NCBI RefSeq assembly: GCF_000688295.1
Contig: NZ_JHZF01000011.1
Span: 776,288 to 840,287, forward strand
From: Pseudooceanicola nanhaiensis DSM 18065
GTDB taxonomy: Bacteria; Pseudomonadota; Alphaproteobacteria; Rhodobacterales; Rhodobacteraceae
Length of the DNA: 64,000 nt
Reading direction: 5' to 3'
Both the position numbers and the translations under genes were made by a program. Under the pieces are notes generated by a model. The model saw nothing but the letters and a program-made list of their open reading frames with translations. It was not told the DNA's origin and searched no databases. Positions 27,347 to 35,823 of the stretch are shown here, in pieces; the stretch's first letter is position 1, and each line of letters opens with the position of its first letter.

Positions 27347-30300
27347 ATGACCAAGGCAGAGCATATCACCCTCGGGGGCGCACCCGAAGGCTTCGACGCG
27401 GCCCTCATCCTGCGCGAGGTCGAGGCGCGCGGCGGACCTGTCGTCCATGTCGCCCGCGACGATCGCCGCATGGCCGCGATGGCGGATGCGCTGGCCTTCT
27501 TCGCGCCCGGCCTGCCGATCATCCGGTTCCCGAGCTGGGATTGCCTGCCCTATGACCGCGTTTCGCCCAATGCCGACATCTCGGCCACGCGGATGGCGAC
27601 GCTGGCGGGCCTCGTGCACGGGATGCCCGAGCGCTACGTGCTGCTCACCACGCTCAATGCCGCGACCCAGCGGGTGCCCGCGCGCGAGGTGCTGAAGGAA
27701 GCCGCCTTCTCGGCCCGCGTCGGCTCCCGCATCGACGAGAAGGGGCTGCGCGACTTCCTCGTCCGCATGGGCTTCTCGCAATCCCATTCGGTGACCGAAC
27801 CCGGCGATTACGCGGTCCGCGGCGGCATCATCGACATCTATCCGCCGGGCGAGGGCGGGCCGGTGCGGCTCGACATGTTCGGCGACGTGCTGGACGGCGC
27901 ACGCCGTTTCGATGCCGAAACGCAGCGCACCACCTCGAAGCTCGACGTCGTGGAACTGGCGCCGGTCTCCGAGATCATCCTCGACGAGGCGGCGATCACC
28001 CGCTTCCGCCAGAACTACCGCGCCGAATTCGGCGCCGCCGGGACCGACGACCCGCTCTACGAGGCGGTCAGCGCCGGGCGCAAGCACCAGGGGATGGAGC
28101 ACTGGCTGCCGTTCTTCCACGAACGGCTTGAAACGCTCTTCGACTATCTTCCCGGCGCGAGCGTCATGCTCGACGACCAGAGCGCGGCCGCCCGGCTGCA
28201 CCGCTGGGACACGATCGTCGACCAGTACGAGACCCGGCGCATCGCGCTGCAGGACCGGGGCCGGATGGATTCCGTCTACAAACCCGCGCCGCCGGGCCTG
28301 CTCTATCTCGACGACACGGCCTGGGACCGGGCGCTCGAGGCGCGCCGCGTGGTCCAGATGTCGCCGCTGCCGCAGCATTCCGGCCCCGGCGTCGTGGATG
28401 CCGGAGGCCGCATCGGGCGCAACTTCTCGCCCGAGCGTCAGCTTGAGAAGGTGAACCTTTTCAGCGCTCTGGCGGAGCATATTCGCGCAAAGCTCGATCT
28501 CGGGCCGGTGGTCGTCGCCTCCTATTCCGAGGGCGCGCGCGAGCGGCTCGAAGGCCTGATCGAGGACGAGGGGCTGGTCGGCGCCGTCTCGGTCCGCAAT
28601 GCCGACGGCATCGGCAAGCGGGGGCTGCACCTCGCCGTCTGGCCGCTGGAGCACGGCTTCTCGGGTCCCTGGCAGAAAGGCGAAATCACCGTCATCTCGG
28701 AACAGGACGTGCTCGGCGACCGGCTGATCCGGCAGCCCAAGCGCAAACGCCGAGCGGACAACTTCCTGACCGAGGCGCAGAGCCTGAGCCCCGGCGACCT
28801 CGTGGTCCATGTCGACCACGGGATCGGGCGCTATCTCGGGATGGAGGTCATCACCGCGGCGGGCGCCGCGCATGAATGCCTCCTGCTGGAATATGCCGAG
28901 AACGCAAGGCTCTACCTGCCGGTCGAGAACATCGAACTGCTGTCGCGCTACGGCCATGAGGAGGGTCTGCTCGACCGTCTCGGCGGCGGCGCGTGGCAGG
29001 CCAAGAAGGCGAAGCTGAAGGAGCGGATCCGCGAGATGGCGGACCGGCTGATCCGGGTCGCCGCCGAGCGCGCGCTCAGGAACGCGCCGATCCTCGACCC
29101 GCCGGACGGGGCCTGGGACGCCTTCCAGGCGCGCTTCCCCTACCAGGAGACGGACGACCAGCTCTCGGCCATCCAGGACGTGCTGACCGACCTCGAGAGC
29201 GGACACCCGATGGACCGGCTGATCTGCGGCGACGTGGGCTTCGGCAAGACCGAGGTGGCGCTGCGTGCGGCCTTCGTGGCCGCCATGTCCGGCGTGCAGG
29301 TGGCGGTGATCGCGCCGACGACGCTGCTGGCCCGCCAGCACTACCAGGGCTTCGCAGAACGGTTCCGCGGATTTCCCATTCAGGTCAGCCCCTTGTCGCG
29401 CTTTGTCAGCGCATCGGATGCACAGAGGGTGCGCGCCGGGATGGCGGACGGCACGGTGGACATCGTGGTCGGCACCCACGCGCTTTTGGCCAAGAATATC
29501 AAGTTCAAGAACCTCGGTCTTCTCATCGTGGATGAAGAGCAGCGCTTCGGCGTCGCCCACAAGGAACGGCTGAAGCAGCTGCGCACCGACATCCACGTGC
29601 TGACGCTGACCGCGACGCCGATCCCCCGGACGCTGCAGCTCTCGCTCTCGGGCGTCCGCGACCTGTCGATCATCGGCACCCCGCCGATCGACCGGCTGGC
29701 GATCCGGACCTATGTCTCGGAATTCGACGGCGTGACGATCCGCGAGGCGCTTCTGCGCGAACATTACCGCGGCGGGCAGAGCTTCTTCGTCGTGCCGCGC
29801 GTGGCCGACATCCCCGAGATCGAGGCCTTCCTGAAGGAGCAGGTGCCCGAGGTGACCTTCGTCACCGCGCATGGCCAGATGGCGGCGGGCGAGCTCGACC
29901 GCCGGATGAACGCCTTCTACGACGGCAAGTTCGACGTGCTGCTGGCGACGACGATCGTTGAATCGGGTCTCGACATCCCGAGCGCCAACACGATGATCAT
30001 CCACCGTGCGGACATGTTCGGCCTTGCGCAGCTCTACCAGATCCGGGGCCGCGTGGGCCGGTCGAAGGCGCGGGCCTACGCCTATCTCACCACGAAACCG
30101 CGGGTGAAGCTGACCGATCAGGCGCAGAAGCGGCTCAGGGTTCTCGGCACGCTCGACACGCTGGGCGCGGGCTTCACGCTGGCGTCGCAGGACCTCGACA
30201 TCCGGGGCGCGGGCAACCTGCTGGGCGAGGAGCAGTCGGGCAACATGCGCGACGTGGGCTACGAACTTTACCAGCAGATGCTCGAGGAGGCGATCGCCAA

Positions 30301-30841
30301 GATCAAGGCCGGTGAGATGGAGGGGCTGACCGAGGCGGACGAGCAATGGGCGCCGCAGATCAACCTCGGCGTGCCGGTGCTGATCCCCGAGGAGTACGTG
30401 CCGGACCTCGACCTGCGGCTCGGGCTCTACCGGCGGCTCTCGGGGCTCTCGACCAAGGTCGAGCTGGAGGGCTTCGCGGCCGAGCTGATCGACCGGTTCG
30501 GCAAGCTGCCGAAGGAGGTCAACACGCTGCTTCTCGTCGTGCGGATCAAGGGGATGTGCAAGCGGGCGGGCATCGCCAAGCTCGACGGCGGACCCAAGGG
30601 CGCGACGATCCAGTTCCACAACGACAAGTTCGGCAACCCGGCCGGGCTGGTGGAATTCATCAAGGACCAGCGCGGGCTGGCCAAGGTGAAGGACAACAAG
30701 ATCGTCGTGCGCCGCGACTGGAAGAAGGACAGCGACAAGATCAAGGGCGCCTTCGCCATCGCGCGGGACCTGGCCGAGAAGGCCGAGGCGGTGAAGCCCG
30801 CCAGGAAGGCCGCGGCGTCGGAGGCCGAGAAGAAGGCCTGA
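27347..30841 (+). CDS. mfd: Transcription-repair coupling factor Mfd
   Basis: 1164 residues. It removes RNA polymerase stalled at DNA lesions and recruits UvrA. Order of parts: UvrB-like N-terminal domain (FPSWDCLPYDRVSPN), the RNA-polymerase-interacting domain (GDLVVHVDHGIGRYLGME, about residues 480-500), then SF2 translocase motifs: Walker A GDVGFGKTE, DEEQ in LIVDEEQRFGV, TATPIPRTLQ, QIRGRVGRSKARAYAYL. The TRCF C-terminal domain ends in a Lys/Ala/Glu-rich tail. ATG at 27347, two bases after the upstream stop. A stable hairpin follows the stop. Confidence 0.98.
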   Translation: MTKAEHITLGGAPEGFDAALILREVEARGGPVVHVARDDRRMAAMADALAFFAPGLPIIRFPSWDCLPYDRVSPNADISATRMATLAGLVHGMPERYVLLTTLNAATQRVPAREVLKEAAFSARVGSRIDEKGLRDFLVRMGFSQSHSVTEPGDYAVRGGIIDIYPPGEGGPVRLDMFGDVLDGARRFDAETQRTTSKLDVVELAPVSEIILDEAAITRFRQNYRAEFGAAGTDDPLYEAVSAGRKHQGMEHWLPFFHERLETLFDYLPGASVMLDDQSAAARLHRWDTIVDQYETRRIALQDRGRMDSVYKPAPPGLLYLDDTAWDRALEARRVVQMSPLPQHSGPGVVDAGGRIGRNFSPERQLEKVNLFSALAEHIRAKLDLGPVVVASYSEGARERLEGLIEDEGLVGAVSVRNADGIGKRGLHLAVWPLEHGFSGPWQKGEITVISEQDVLGDRLIRQPKRKRRADNFLTEAQSLSPGDLVVHVDHGIGRYLGMEVITAAGAAHECLLLEYAENARLYLPVENIELLSRYGHEEGLLDRLGGGAWQAKKAKLKERIREMADRLIRVAAERALRNAPILDPPDGAWDAFQARFPYQETDDQLSAIQDVLTDLESGHPMDRLICGDVGFGKTEVALRAAFVAAMSGVQVAVIAPTTLLARQHYQGFAERFRGFPIQVSPLSRFVSASDAQRVRAGMADGTVDIVVGTHALLAKNIKFKNLGLLIVDEEQRFGVAHKERLKQLRTDIHVLTLTATPIPRTLQLSLSGVRDLSIIGTPPIDRLAIRTYVSEFDGVTIREALLREHYRGGQSFFVVPRVADIPEIEAFLKEQVPEVTFVTAHGQMAAGELDRRMNAFYDGKFDVLLATTIVESGLDIPSANTMIIHRADMFGLAQLYQIRGRVGRSKARAYAYLTTKPRVKLTDQAQKRLRVLGTLDTLGAGFTLASQDLDIRGAGNLLGEEQSGNMRDVGYELYQQMLEEAIAKIKAGEMEGLTEADEQWAPQINLGVPVLIPEEYVPDLDLRLGLYRRLSGLSTKVELEGFAAELIDRFGKLPKEVNTLLLVVRIKGMCKRAGIAKLDGGPKGATIQFHNDKFGNPAGLVEFIKDQRGLAKVKDNKIVVRRDWKKDSDKIKGAFAIARDLAEKAEAVKPARKAAASEAEKKA

Positions 30842-30851
30842 GAGGTGTGCC

Positions 30852-30870
30852 GCCCGGCCGCAGGCCGGGC
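30852..30870 (+). terminator. Hairpin after mfd
   Basis: GCCCGGCC (30852-30859) pairs with GGCCGGGC (30863-30870) over a three-base loop, 10 bases after the mfd stop and between convergent genes. There is no T run, so it may be Rho-assisted or protect the 3' end. Confidence 0.55.
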
Positions 30871-30927
30871 AGCGCCGTGGCGCCCGGACGACCGGCGCGG
30901 CCCTTGGCGCGACTCTGACCGGGGCCT

Positions 30928-31809
30928 CTAGGACGCGATCCGTTTCTCGAAGAAATGGTCCGGGTAGGGATCGTCGTTGAACCGCGCGATCTCGGTCCAG
31001 CCCGTGCCGCGGTAGAGCGCCACCGCCTCGGGCAGCGCGGAATTGGTGTCGAGCCGCAGCGTCCCGATCCCGAGCGCGCGCGCCCGCGTCTCGATCTGCG
31101 CCATCAACCGTTTCGACAGCCCCAGCCCCCGCGCGGAGGGCGCGATCCAGAGCCGTTTGATCTCGGCCACCGCACCGCCCTGGCCCTTGAGCCCGACGCA
31201 GCCGATCGGCAGCCCGTCCGACATCGCCAGCAGGAAGGCCCCGCGGGGCGCGATCATGTCGCCCGCCTCGGGGTCGCGCGAGAGGCTGACGTCGAAGCCG
31301 GTGGCGAAGCGGCGGCCGAGCTCCGCGTAATATTCGGACAGGCAGTAGCGCGCGGCCTCGGCGCGGGGATCGACCTCCTCGAAGGTGATCCGGTCCCGGC
31401 CGAGCGCCGAGGCGACGAGGTCCATCGCCGCGAGCAGCGCCTCGGGGTGGGGATGCCGGGCCAGCGCCTGCGCGGCACGGTCGTCGGAGAGGGCCTCGTA
31501 GGCGGTGAACTCGGCCCGGCCCTTGTCGGTGAGCGTCGCGATGCGGGCGCGGGCATCGTCGGGATGCGGAGCGAGGGTGATCAGCCCCTCCTCTTCAAGC
31601 CCGCGCAGGAGGCGGCTCATCAGCCCGGAATCGAGGCCCAGGTAATCGCGGACAGCGGCGACCCCGGTGCGGCCATGGCCGATGGCGTTCAGGACCCGCG
31701 CGGCGCCGAGCGGCCGGCCGCGGCCCAGGAAGGAATGGTCCAGCGCGCCGACCTCGGAGGTGACGGCGCGGCTGAATCGGCGGTAGCGGGAGATCGGATC
31801 GGGTGTCAT
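30928..31809 (-). CDS. MarR-type HTH fused to GNAT acetyltransferase
   Basis: 293 residues, two domains. Residues 1-150 form a MarR winged helix (GRTGVAAVRDYLGLDSGLMSRLLRGLEEEGLI, then the wing PHPDDARARIATLTDKG). Residues 150-293 form a GNAT domain with the acetyl-CoA loop IKRLWIAPSARGLGLSKRLM and LRLDTNSALPEAVALYRGTGW. Such fusions couple a ligand-sensing repressor to small-molecule acetylation, often of antibiotics or amines. Two matching inverted repeats lie directly upstream, suggesting autoregulation. The start at 31809 puts the promoter and both sites in the 55-base gap after the TPR gene. Confidence 0.9.
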   Translation of the reverse strand: MTPDPISRYRRFSRAVTSEVGALDHSFLGRGRPLGAARVLNAIGHGRTGVAAVRDYLGLDSGLMSRLLRGLEEEGLITLAPHPDDARARIATLTDKGRAEFTAYEALSDDRAAQALARHPHPEALLAAMDLVASALGRDRITFEEVDPRAEAARYCLSEYYAELGRRFATGFDVSLSRDPEAGDMIAPRGAFLLAMSDGLPIGCVGLKGQGGAVAEIKRLWIAPSARGLGLSKRLMAQIETRARALGIGTLRLDTNSALPEAVALYRGTGWTEIARFNDDPYPDHFFEKRIAS

Positions 31810-31815
31810 GATACC

Positions 31816-31867
31816 TGACTTTTGTCAGATACCAGGGCGCCGTCAAGCGGATAGTTGACTCTGGTCA
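31816..31867 (-). promoter_or_regulatory. Twin TGAC-N4-GTCA operators of the MarR-GNAT gene
   Basis: Two inverted repeats of the same form occur 36 bases apart: CTGAC-TTTT-GTCAG core at 31815-31828 (with flanking TA..TA symmetry) and TGAC-TCTG-GTCA at 31856-31867. They are 40 bases centre to centre, about four helical turns. The second overlaps the stop codon of the upstream TPR gene. Position and symmetry fit MarR-dimer operators; binding is inference. Confidence 0.6.
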
Positions 31868-33541
31868 GGTAGCGCAGCAGGAGCTCCGCATGGCGGCCTG
31901 GGCGCAGAAACACGAGGCCGCGACCTCGGTATCCGCGCGGGCCAGCGCCAGCGTCAGTTTCTGCCGCAGCAGCACGACCTCCGCCGTCTTGCCCCGCGCA
32001 TCGAGGCAATCCACGAGCCCCTTCAGCGACCAGACATTGTCGGGATGGATGCAGGCGCGCGGCAGGCCGGGGAGGAGGCCCAGATCCTCGCGATAGACCT
32101 GCTCTGCCTCCGCCACCCGGCCCTGTTCGTAGAGCAGCGCGCCGAGCGCATGACGGGTCGGCTGCATCCAACCCCAGGGCTCGTCGTAGTTCAGCCCGTC
32201 GTCCAGCGCGACGGAGCGGCGGAGCGCCGCGAAGGCCGCCTCGAAATCGCCCTGCCGATAGAGGATCTCTCCCCGCAGCATCGCCTTGGCCACCTCCAGC
32301 AGGTCGACGACCCGGTTGGTGTGCAGGTAGCGCGTCTCGGGCATCTGCGCGGCGGCGGTGAGGAAGCGCTGCTCCATCTCCAGCGCCGTCTCGACCTCGC
32401 CGAGCGCGGCATGGGCCAGCGCCTTGGAGTAGAGCGTGTTGCAATGGGTCGTGGCGTAGAGCTTCGGGTCCTCGGGCAGGTCGAGCGCGAGGATCTCGCG
32501 CCAGCGGCCGAAACGGATGAGGATATGCGGCTCCATCGCGAGGTAGCTTTCGAAGAAATCCGCCATCGGCGGGCTCTCGATCCTCAGCATCTCCTCCGGT
32601 GTCGTTTCGCGGAGGCGGCGGCAGGCGTCGAGCGCCGGCGCGATCTGGCCGAGGAAGAGGGCGCCGTAGATGATGAAATGGTAATTGTGCTGCCGATAGC
32701 CGGTGTAGAAGTTCATGCCGCCTTCACGGGCATAGAAGGTCTCGTCCGCCGCGCAGGCCCGCTGGTTCCAGTAGACCGCGTCCTGGTAGGCCGCGCATTG
32801 CACGTCGATATGCGAGGGCATGTGCACGAGGTGGCCCGCATCCGGCACGAGCGCGCGCAGCGCGTCGCCGGCCTTCAACGCCTTCTCGGGGGTCGGCGAC
32901 ATCTCCATCAAGTGGATGTAGAGGTGCAGGATCCCGGGATGCCGCATGGCGCGGGGGTCGTGGTCGAGCGCCTCTTCGAGCAGCGCCTGGCATTCGAGCG
33001 TATCCGCGCCCTCGGCGGGCGTGCCGCTGTAGATGTCCCACATCTGCCACGGCGTGCGGTTCAGCATCGCCTCGGCGGTGAAGGCGCGGATGTCGAGGCT
33101 GTCGGGATGGGCCTGCTGCGCTGCCCGCATGGCCTGCGCGAAGGCGGTGTCCCAGGGGCGCTGATCCTCGACCGGTTCACGCTGCGGATAGCGGGCGGGC
33201 AGGGCGGTGATGAGCGCAGCCTCCTCCGGGGTGACGCCCTGGAGGCGCGACAGCGCCTCCTGCATGGCATCATGGGCGGTCTCGAGCGCGGTGCGCTGCG
33301 AGGCCGGATCCATCAGCACCCAAGGGAAATTGTAGTTGGGCCCGGCCGCGTAGGCGACGCCCCAATGGGCCATCGCGCAGTCGGGATCGTGCTCCAGCGC
33401 CCGGCGGTAACAGGCGACGGCCTCTTCATGGTTGTAGCCGTAGGTCCAGTTGAGCCCGCGATCGAACCAGAGCTGCGCCTCGGCCGACCGGGTGGTGACC
33501 GGGAAGGAATGGGTCCCTAGGTCGTAATAGGTGTCAGGCAT
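31865..33541 (-). CDS. Tetratricopeptide-repeat protein with Cys-rich tail
   Basis: 558 residues without a signal peptide. TPR-like helices occur throughout (EEAVACYRRALEHDPDCAMAH, about residues 39-60; GDFEAAFAALRRSVALDDGLN; GRVAEAEQVYREDLGLLPGLP). His-rich segments such as GILHLYIHLMEMS and LVHMPSHIDVQ lie in the middle. This looks like the large cytoplasmic TPR family seen in many proteobacteria with no assigned function. The last 20 residues are unusual: SCFCAQAAMRSSCCAT carries four cysteines. The stop overlaps an operator of the next gene. Confidence 0.82.
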   Translation of the reverse strand: MPDTYYDLGTHSFPVTTRSAEAQLWFDRGLNWTYGYNHEEAVACYRRALEHDPDCAMAHWGVAYAAGPNYNFPWVLMDPASQRTALETAHDAMQEALSRLQGVTPEEAALITALPARYPQREPVEDQRPWDTAFAQAMRAAQQAHPDSLDIRAFTAEAMLNRTPWQMWDIYSGTPAEGADTLECQALLEEALDHDPRAMRHPGILHLYIHLMEMSPTPEKALKAGDALRALVPDAGHLVHMPSHIDVQCAAYQDAVYWNQRACAADETFYAREGGMNFYTGYRQHNYHFIIYGALFLGQIAPALDACRRLRETTPEEMLRIESPPMADFFESYLAMEPHILIRFGRWREILALDLPEDPKLYATTHCNTLYSKALAHAALGEVETALEMEQRFLTAAAQMPETRYLHTNRVVDLLEVAKAMLRGEILYRQGDFEAAFAALRRSVALDDGLNYDEPWGWMQPTRHALGALLYEQGRVAEAEQVYREDLGLLPGLPRACIHPDNVWSLKGLVDCLDARGKTAEVVLLRQKLTLALARADTEVAASCFCAQAAMRSSCCAT

Positions 33542-33606
33542 GGCGCGGCTCCGTCAGGCGTTTGGCCAAGCCTGCCGGATGCGGCGCGCCTTGGCCAGAG
33601 GCGCGG

Positions 33607-34188
33607 TCAGGCGCGCGACAGGAAGGCGCGGACCTTGGGGGCGATCCAGCCCCAGAGCGTGGGCGCGCCACGGGCGATCTTCCGGCCGACCCTGGCCTCG
33701 AACATCGGCCAGTCGACCGCGTAGTCGCGCCAGGATCCCCCGCCCGAGGCAAGGTTCAGGTTCGGCGGCTGGAACCGGTCGACGGACTTGGCGAAGCGGG
33801 CGTCGGGGGTCTCGTTCGCCTCGAACTCTTCCCAGAGCGCGCGGAACTCGGCGGCCTGGTCGGCGGGCAGCAGGCCGAAGATGCGATCGGCCGCGGCCTG
33901 TTCGCGCGCCTCGATGGCGGCGGTGTCGACCTCTCCGTAGATGGGCACGTCGCCCGCGTCGATCTCGACGAGGTCGTGCAGCAGCAGCATCCGGATCACC
34001 CGGTCGGTCGAGACATCCGCGCCATGTTCGCCCAGCACCAGCGCGAAGAGCGCGAGGTGCCAGGAATGTTCGGCCGAGTTCTCGCGCCGGGAATCGTCGG
34101 CGATCGGGGTCGCGCGGAGGATGGTCTTGAGCCGGTCGGCCTCCATCAGGAAGGCCATCTGGGCGTCGAGACGGGTCGGTTGCGTCAT
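33607..34188 (-). CDS. HD-domain hydrolase (YfbR/5'-deoxynucleotidase-like)
   Basis: 193 residues. HD-superfamily metal ligands are visible: the first His in ENSAEHSWHLA, the HD pair in LLLHDLVEIDAGD, and a later Asp in KSVDRFQP. This arrangement matches the HD_3/YfbR group, which removes phosphate from deoxynucleoside 5'-monophosphates. Its ATG overlaps the stop of the upstream 78-residue gene by one base, so translation is coupled. The substrate is inferred from family only. Confidence 0.85.
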   Translation of the reverse strand: MTQPTRLDAQMAFLMEADRLKTILRATPIADDSRRENSAEHSWHLALFALVLGEHGADVSTDRVIRMLLLHDLVEIDAGDVPIYGEVDTAAIEAREQAAADRIFGLLPADQAAEFRALWEEFEANETPDARFAKSVDRFQPPNLNLASGGGSWRDYAVDWPMFEARVGRKIARGAPTLWGWIAPKVRAFLSRA

Positions 34189-34424
34189 CAGCCCTGCTTC
34201 TTCTGCGCCGCGCGATGCTGTTTCACCCGCGCGATCAGGTGTGCGCGCGCCTTGCGTTCGGCCAGTCGCACGCGGATGTCGGTCAGGAAAGCCTCTTCCA
34301 GCGTCTGCGAGGCGGTGCCGATGACGCCCGCCACCTCCATGAAGAGCCGTTCGTCGCCGGTCTCGTCCATCGCCTTCATCACGTCGGCGCCAAGCGCCTC
34401 GGCCAGTCTTTCCAGTGTCGACAT
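34188..34424 (-). CDS. Small conserved-looking helical protein, function unknown
   Basis: 78 residues, mostly helical and charged, ending in a Lys/Gln/Arg-rich tail (KARAHLIARVKQHRAAQKKQG minus the last residue). I do not recognise a domain. The gene is tightly packed between the alpha/beta hydrolase (four bases upstream) and the HD hydrolase (one-base overlap), and this coupling is the main reason to believe it is real. No signal peptide or membrane segment. Confidence 0.7.
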   Translation of the reverse strand: MSTLERLAEALGADVMKAMDETGDERLFMEVAGVIGTASQTLEEAFLTDIRVRLAERKARAHLIARVKQHRAAQKKQG

Positions 34425-34428
34425 GGGC

Positions 34429-35082
34429 TCACCGCGAGGTTTCGGTCAATCTCCGCTTCACGTAGTCCGACACGGTCCCGATCATCGTGTCCATGTGCGG
34501 CTCTTCGAAGAAGTGGCCGGCGCCCTCGATCTGTTCGTGGGTGACGGTGATCCCCTTCTGCTCCTGCAGCTTGCCGACCAGCGCGGCGGTGTCCGCGGGC
34601 GGCGCGACCCGGTCGGCGGACCCGTTGATGATCAGGCCCGAGGCCGGGCAGGGGGCGAGGAACGAGAAATCGTACATGTTCGCGGGCGGCGAGACCGAGA
34701 TGAAGCCGGTGATCTCGGGGCGGCGCATCAGAAGCTGCATGCCGATCCAGGCCCCGAAGGAGAAGCCGGCGACCCAGCAATGCTTGGAATTGTTGTTCAT
34801 CGACTGCAGGTAGTCGAGCGCCGACGCGGCGTCCGACAGCTCGCCCACGCCCTGGTCGTATTCGCCCTGGCTGCGACCGACGCCGCGGAAGTTGAACCGC
34901 AGGACGGTGAAGCCCATCTTGTTGAAGGCGTAATGCAGGTTGTAGACGACCTTGTTGTTCATCGTGCCCCCGAACTGGGGATGCGGGTGCAGGATGATGG
35001 CAATCGGCGCGTCGCGTTCCTTCTGCGGGTGGTAGCGGCCTTCGAGCCGGCCCTCGGGGCCGGGAAAAATCACCTCGGGCAT
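34429..35082 (-). CDS. Alpha/beta hydrolase (COG2945 type)
   Basis: 217 residues. The nucleophile elbow GxSxG is GFSFG in CWVAGFSFGAWIG; the oxyanion-side block is ILHPHPQFGGTMNNKVV (about residues 30-46), characteristic of this subfamily; the acid is in NGSADRVAPP and the His in EGAGHFFEEPH. No signal peptide. First gene of a three-gene cluster with the small protein and the HD hydrolase, transcribed away from iscR. The natural ester or amide substrate is unknown. Confidence 0.9.
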   Translation of the reverse strand: MPEVIFPGPEGRLEGRYHPQKERDAPIAIILHPHPQFGGTMNNKVVYNLHYAFNKMGFTVLRFNFRGVGRSQGEYDQGVGELSDAASALDYLQSMNNNSKHCWVAGFSFGAWIGMQLLMRRPEITGFISVSPPANMYDFSFLAPCPASGLIINGSADRVAPPADTAALVGKLQEQKGITVTHEQIEGAGHFFEEPHMDTMIGTVSDYVKRRLTETSR

Positions 35083-35120
35083 AAGTTGGCGCGGGCTCCT
35101 GCTGAAGCGCGGGGGAATTG

Positions 35121-35157
35121 TTGACGAATTCCATCCGGCTTATTAGAACGGTTCTAA
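35121..35157 (+). promoter_or_regulatory. iscR promoter with Irr/ICE-like palindrome
   Basis: TTGACG (-35, 35121-35126) is followed after 17 bases by TAGAAC (-10, 35144-35149). The perfect inverted repeat TTAGAA-CGG-TTCTAA (35143-35157) covers the -10 box. This matches the iron-control element bound by Irr in alphaproteobacteria (TTAGAA-N3-TTCTAA core). An operator on the -10 box predicts repression of the suf operon. Whether Irr, IscR or both bind is inference. Confidence 0.65.
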
Positions 35158-35258
35158 ATCCGGAGCGCGCGGCCCCGGATCGGGTTCCAAGCGAGATAAG
35201 GCTTGGGGGTTCGAAGGTCAACAAACTCCGGTTGAGGCTGCCTGGGGAGGACGAGGTC

Positions 35259-35726
35259 ATGAAGCTGAGCACCAAGGGGCGATATGCGATGGTGGCGCTT
35301 GCCGACATAGCGTTCCAGTCCGAGGAAGGGCTCGTGACGCTGGCGGGCATTTCCAAGCGTCAGGCGATCTCGCTGCCCTATCTGGAGCAGCTGTTCGTGA
35401 AGCTCCGCCGGGCGGGGCTGGTGGAATCGGTGCGCGGCCCGGGCGGCGGCTACCGTCTTGCCAGGGACGCGCGCCAGATCACGGTGGCCGAAGTGCTGCA
35501 GGCGGTCGACGAGACGGTGAGCGCGCTGCACAAGGGCGCGGGCGCATCGGGGGGCACCTCGGGCAGCCGGGCGCAATCGGTGACCAACCGGCTGTGGGAA
35601 TCGCTCTCGGCGCAGGTCTATGTCTTCCTGCACCAGACGACGCTGGCGGACGTGGTGGGCAACAAGCTCGCGCCGTGCCCCGCGGTGCCGGGGCTGTTCG
35701 CCGTGGTGGACGAGGTGGAGGCGTGA
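35259..35726 (+). CDS. iscR: Rrf2-family regulator IscR, single-cysteine type
   Basis: 155 residues. Winged-helix Rrf2 domain: MKLSTKGRYAMVALADIA at the start, YLEQLFVKLRRAGLVESV and RGPGGGYRLAR (about residues 59-69). It senses Fe-S cluster status and represses the assembly operon. The three clustered cysteines of E. coli IscR are absent: that loop reads HKGAGASGGTSGSRAQS. The only cysteine is C140 near the C-terminus. The Rhodobacter sphaeroides IscR is also known to lack the canonical three. GGGGAGG precedes the ATG. First gene of the suf operon. Confidence 0.93.
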   Translation: MKLSTKGRYAMVALADIAFQSEEGLVTLAGISKRQAISLPYLEQLFVKLRRAGLVESVRGPGGGYRLARDARQITVAEVLQAVDETVSALHKGAGASGGTSGSRAQSVTNRLWESLSAQVYVFLHQTTLADVVGNKLAPCPAVPGLFAVVDEVEA

Positions 35727-35823
35727 GAGCGCGTCCCGCATATCCTCCGTGCGGGAGCGCTCTCGGAGAGCGGTCCTCCGGAAGGCGTGGTTTCGGAACG
35801 GTGAAGCCGGGGGGGCGGGCGTG

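Noticed and set aside
27110-30619. Very long open frame antisense to mfd
   Set aside because: High GC removes stops from the opposite strand; the translation is a low-complexity Arg/His/Asp/Pro-rich mirror of mfd with no domain.
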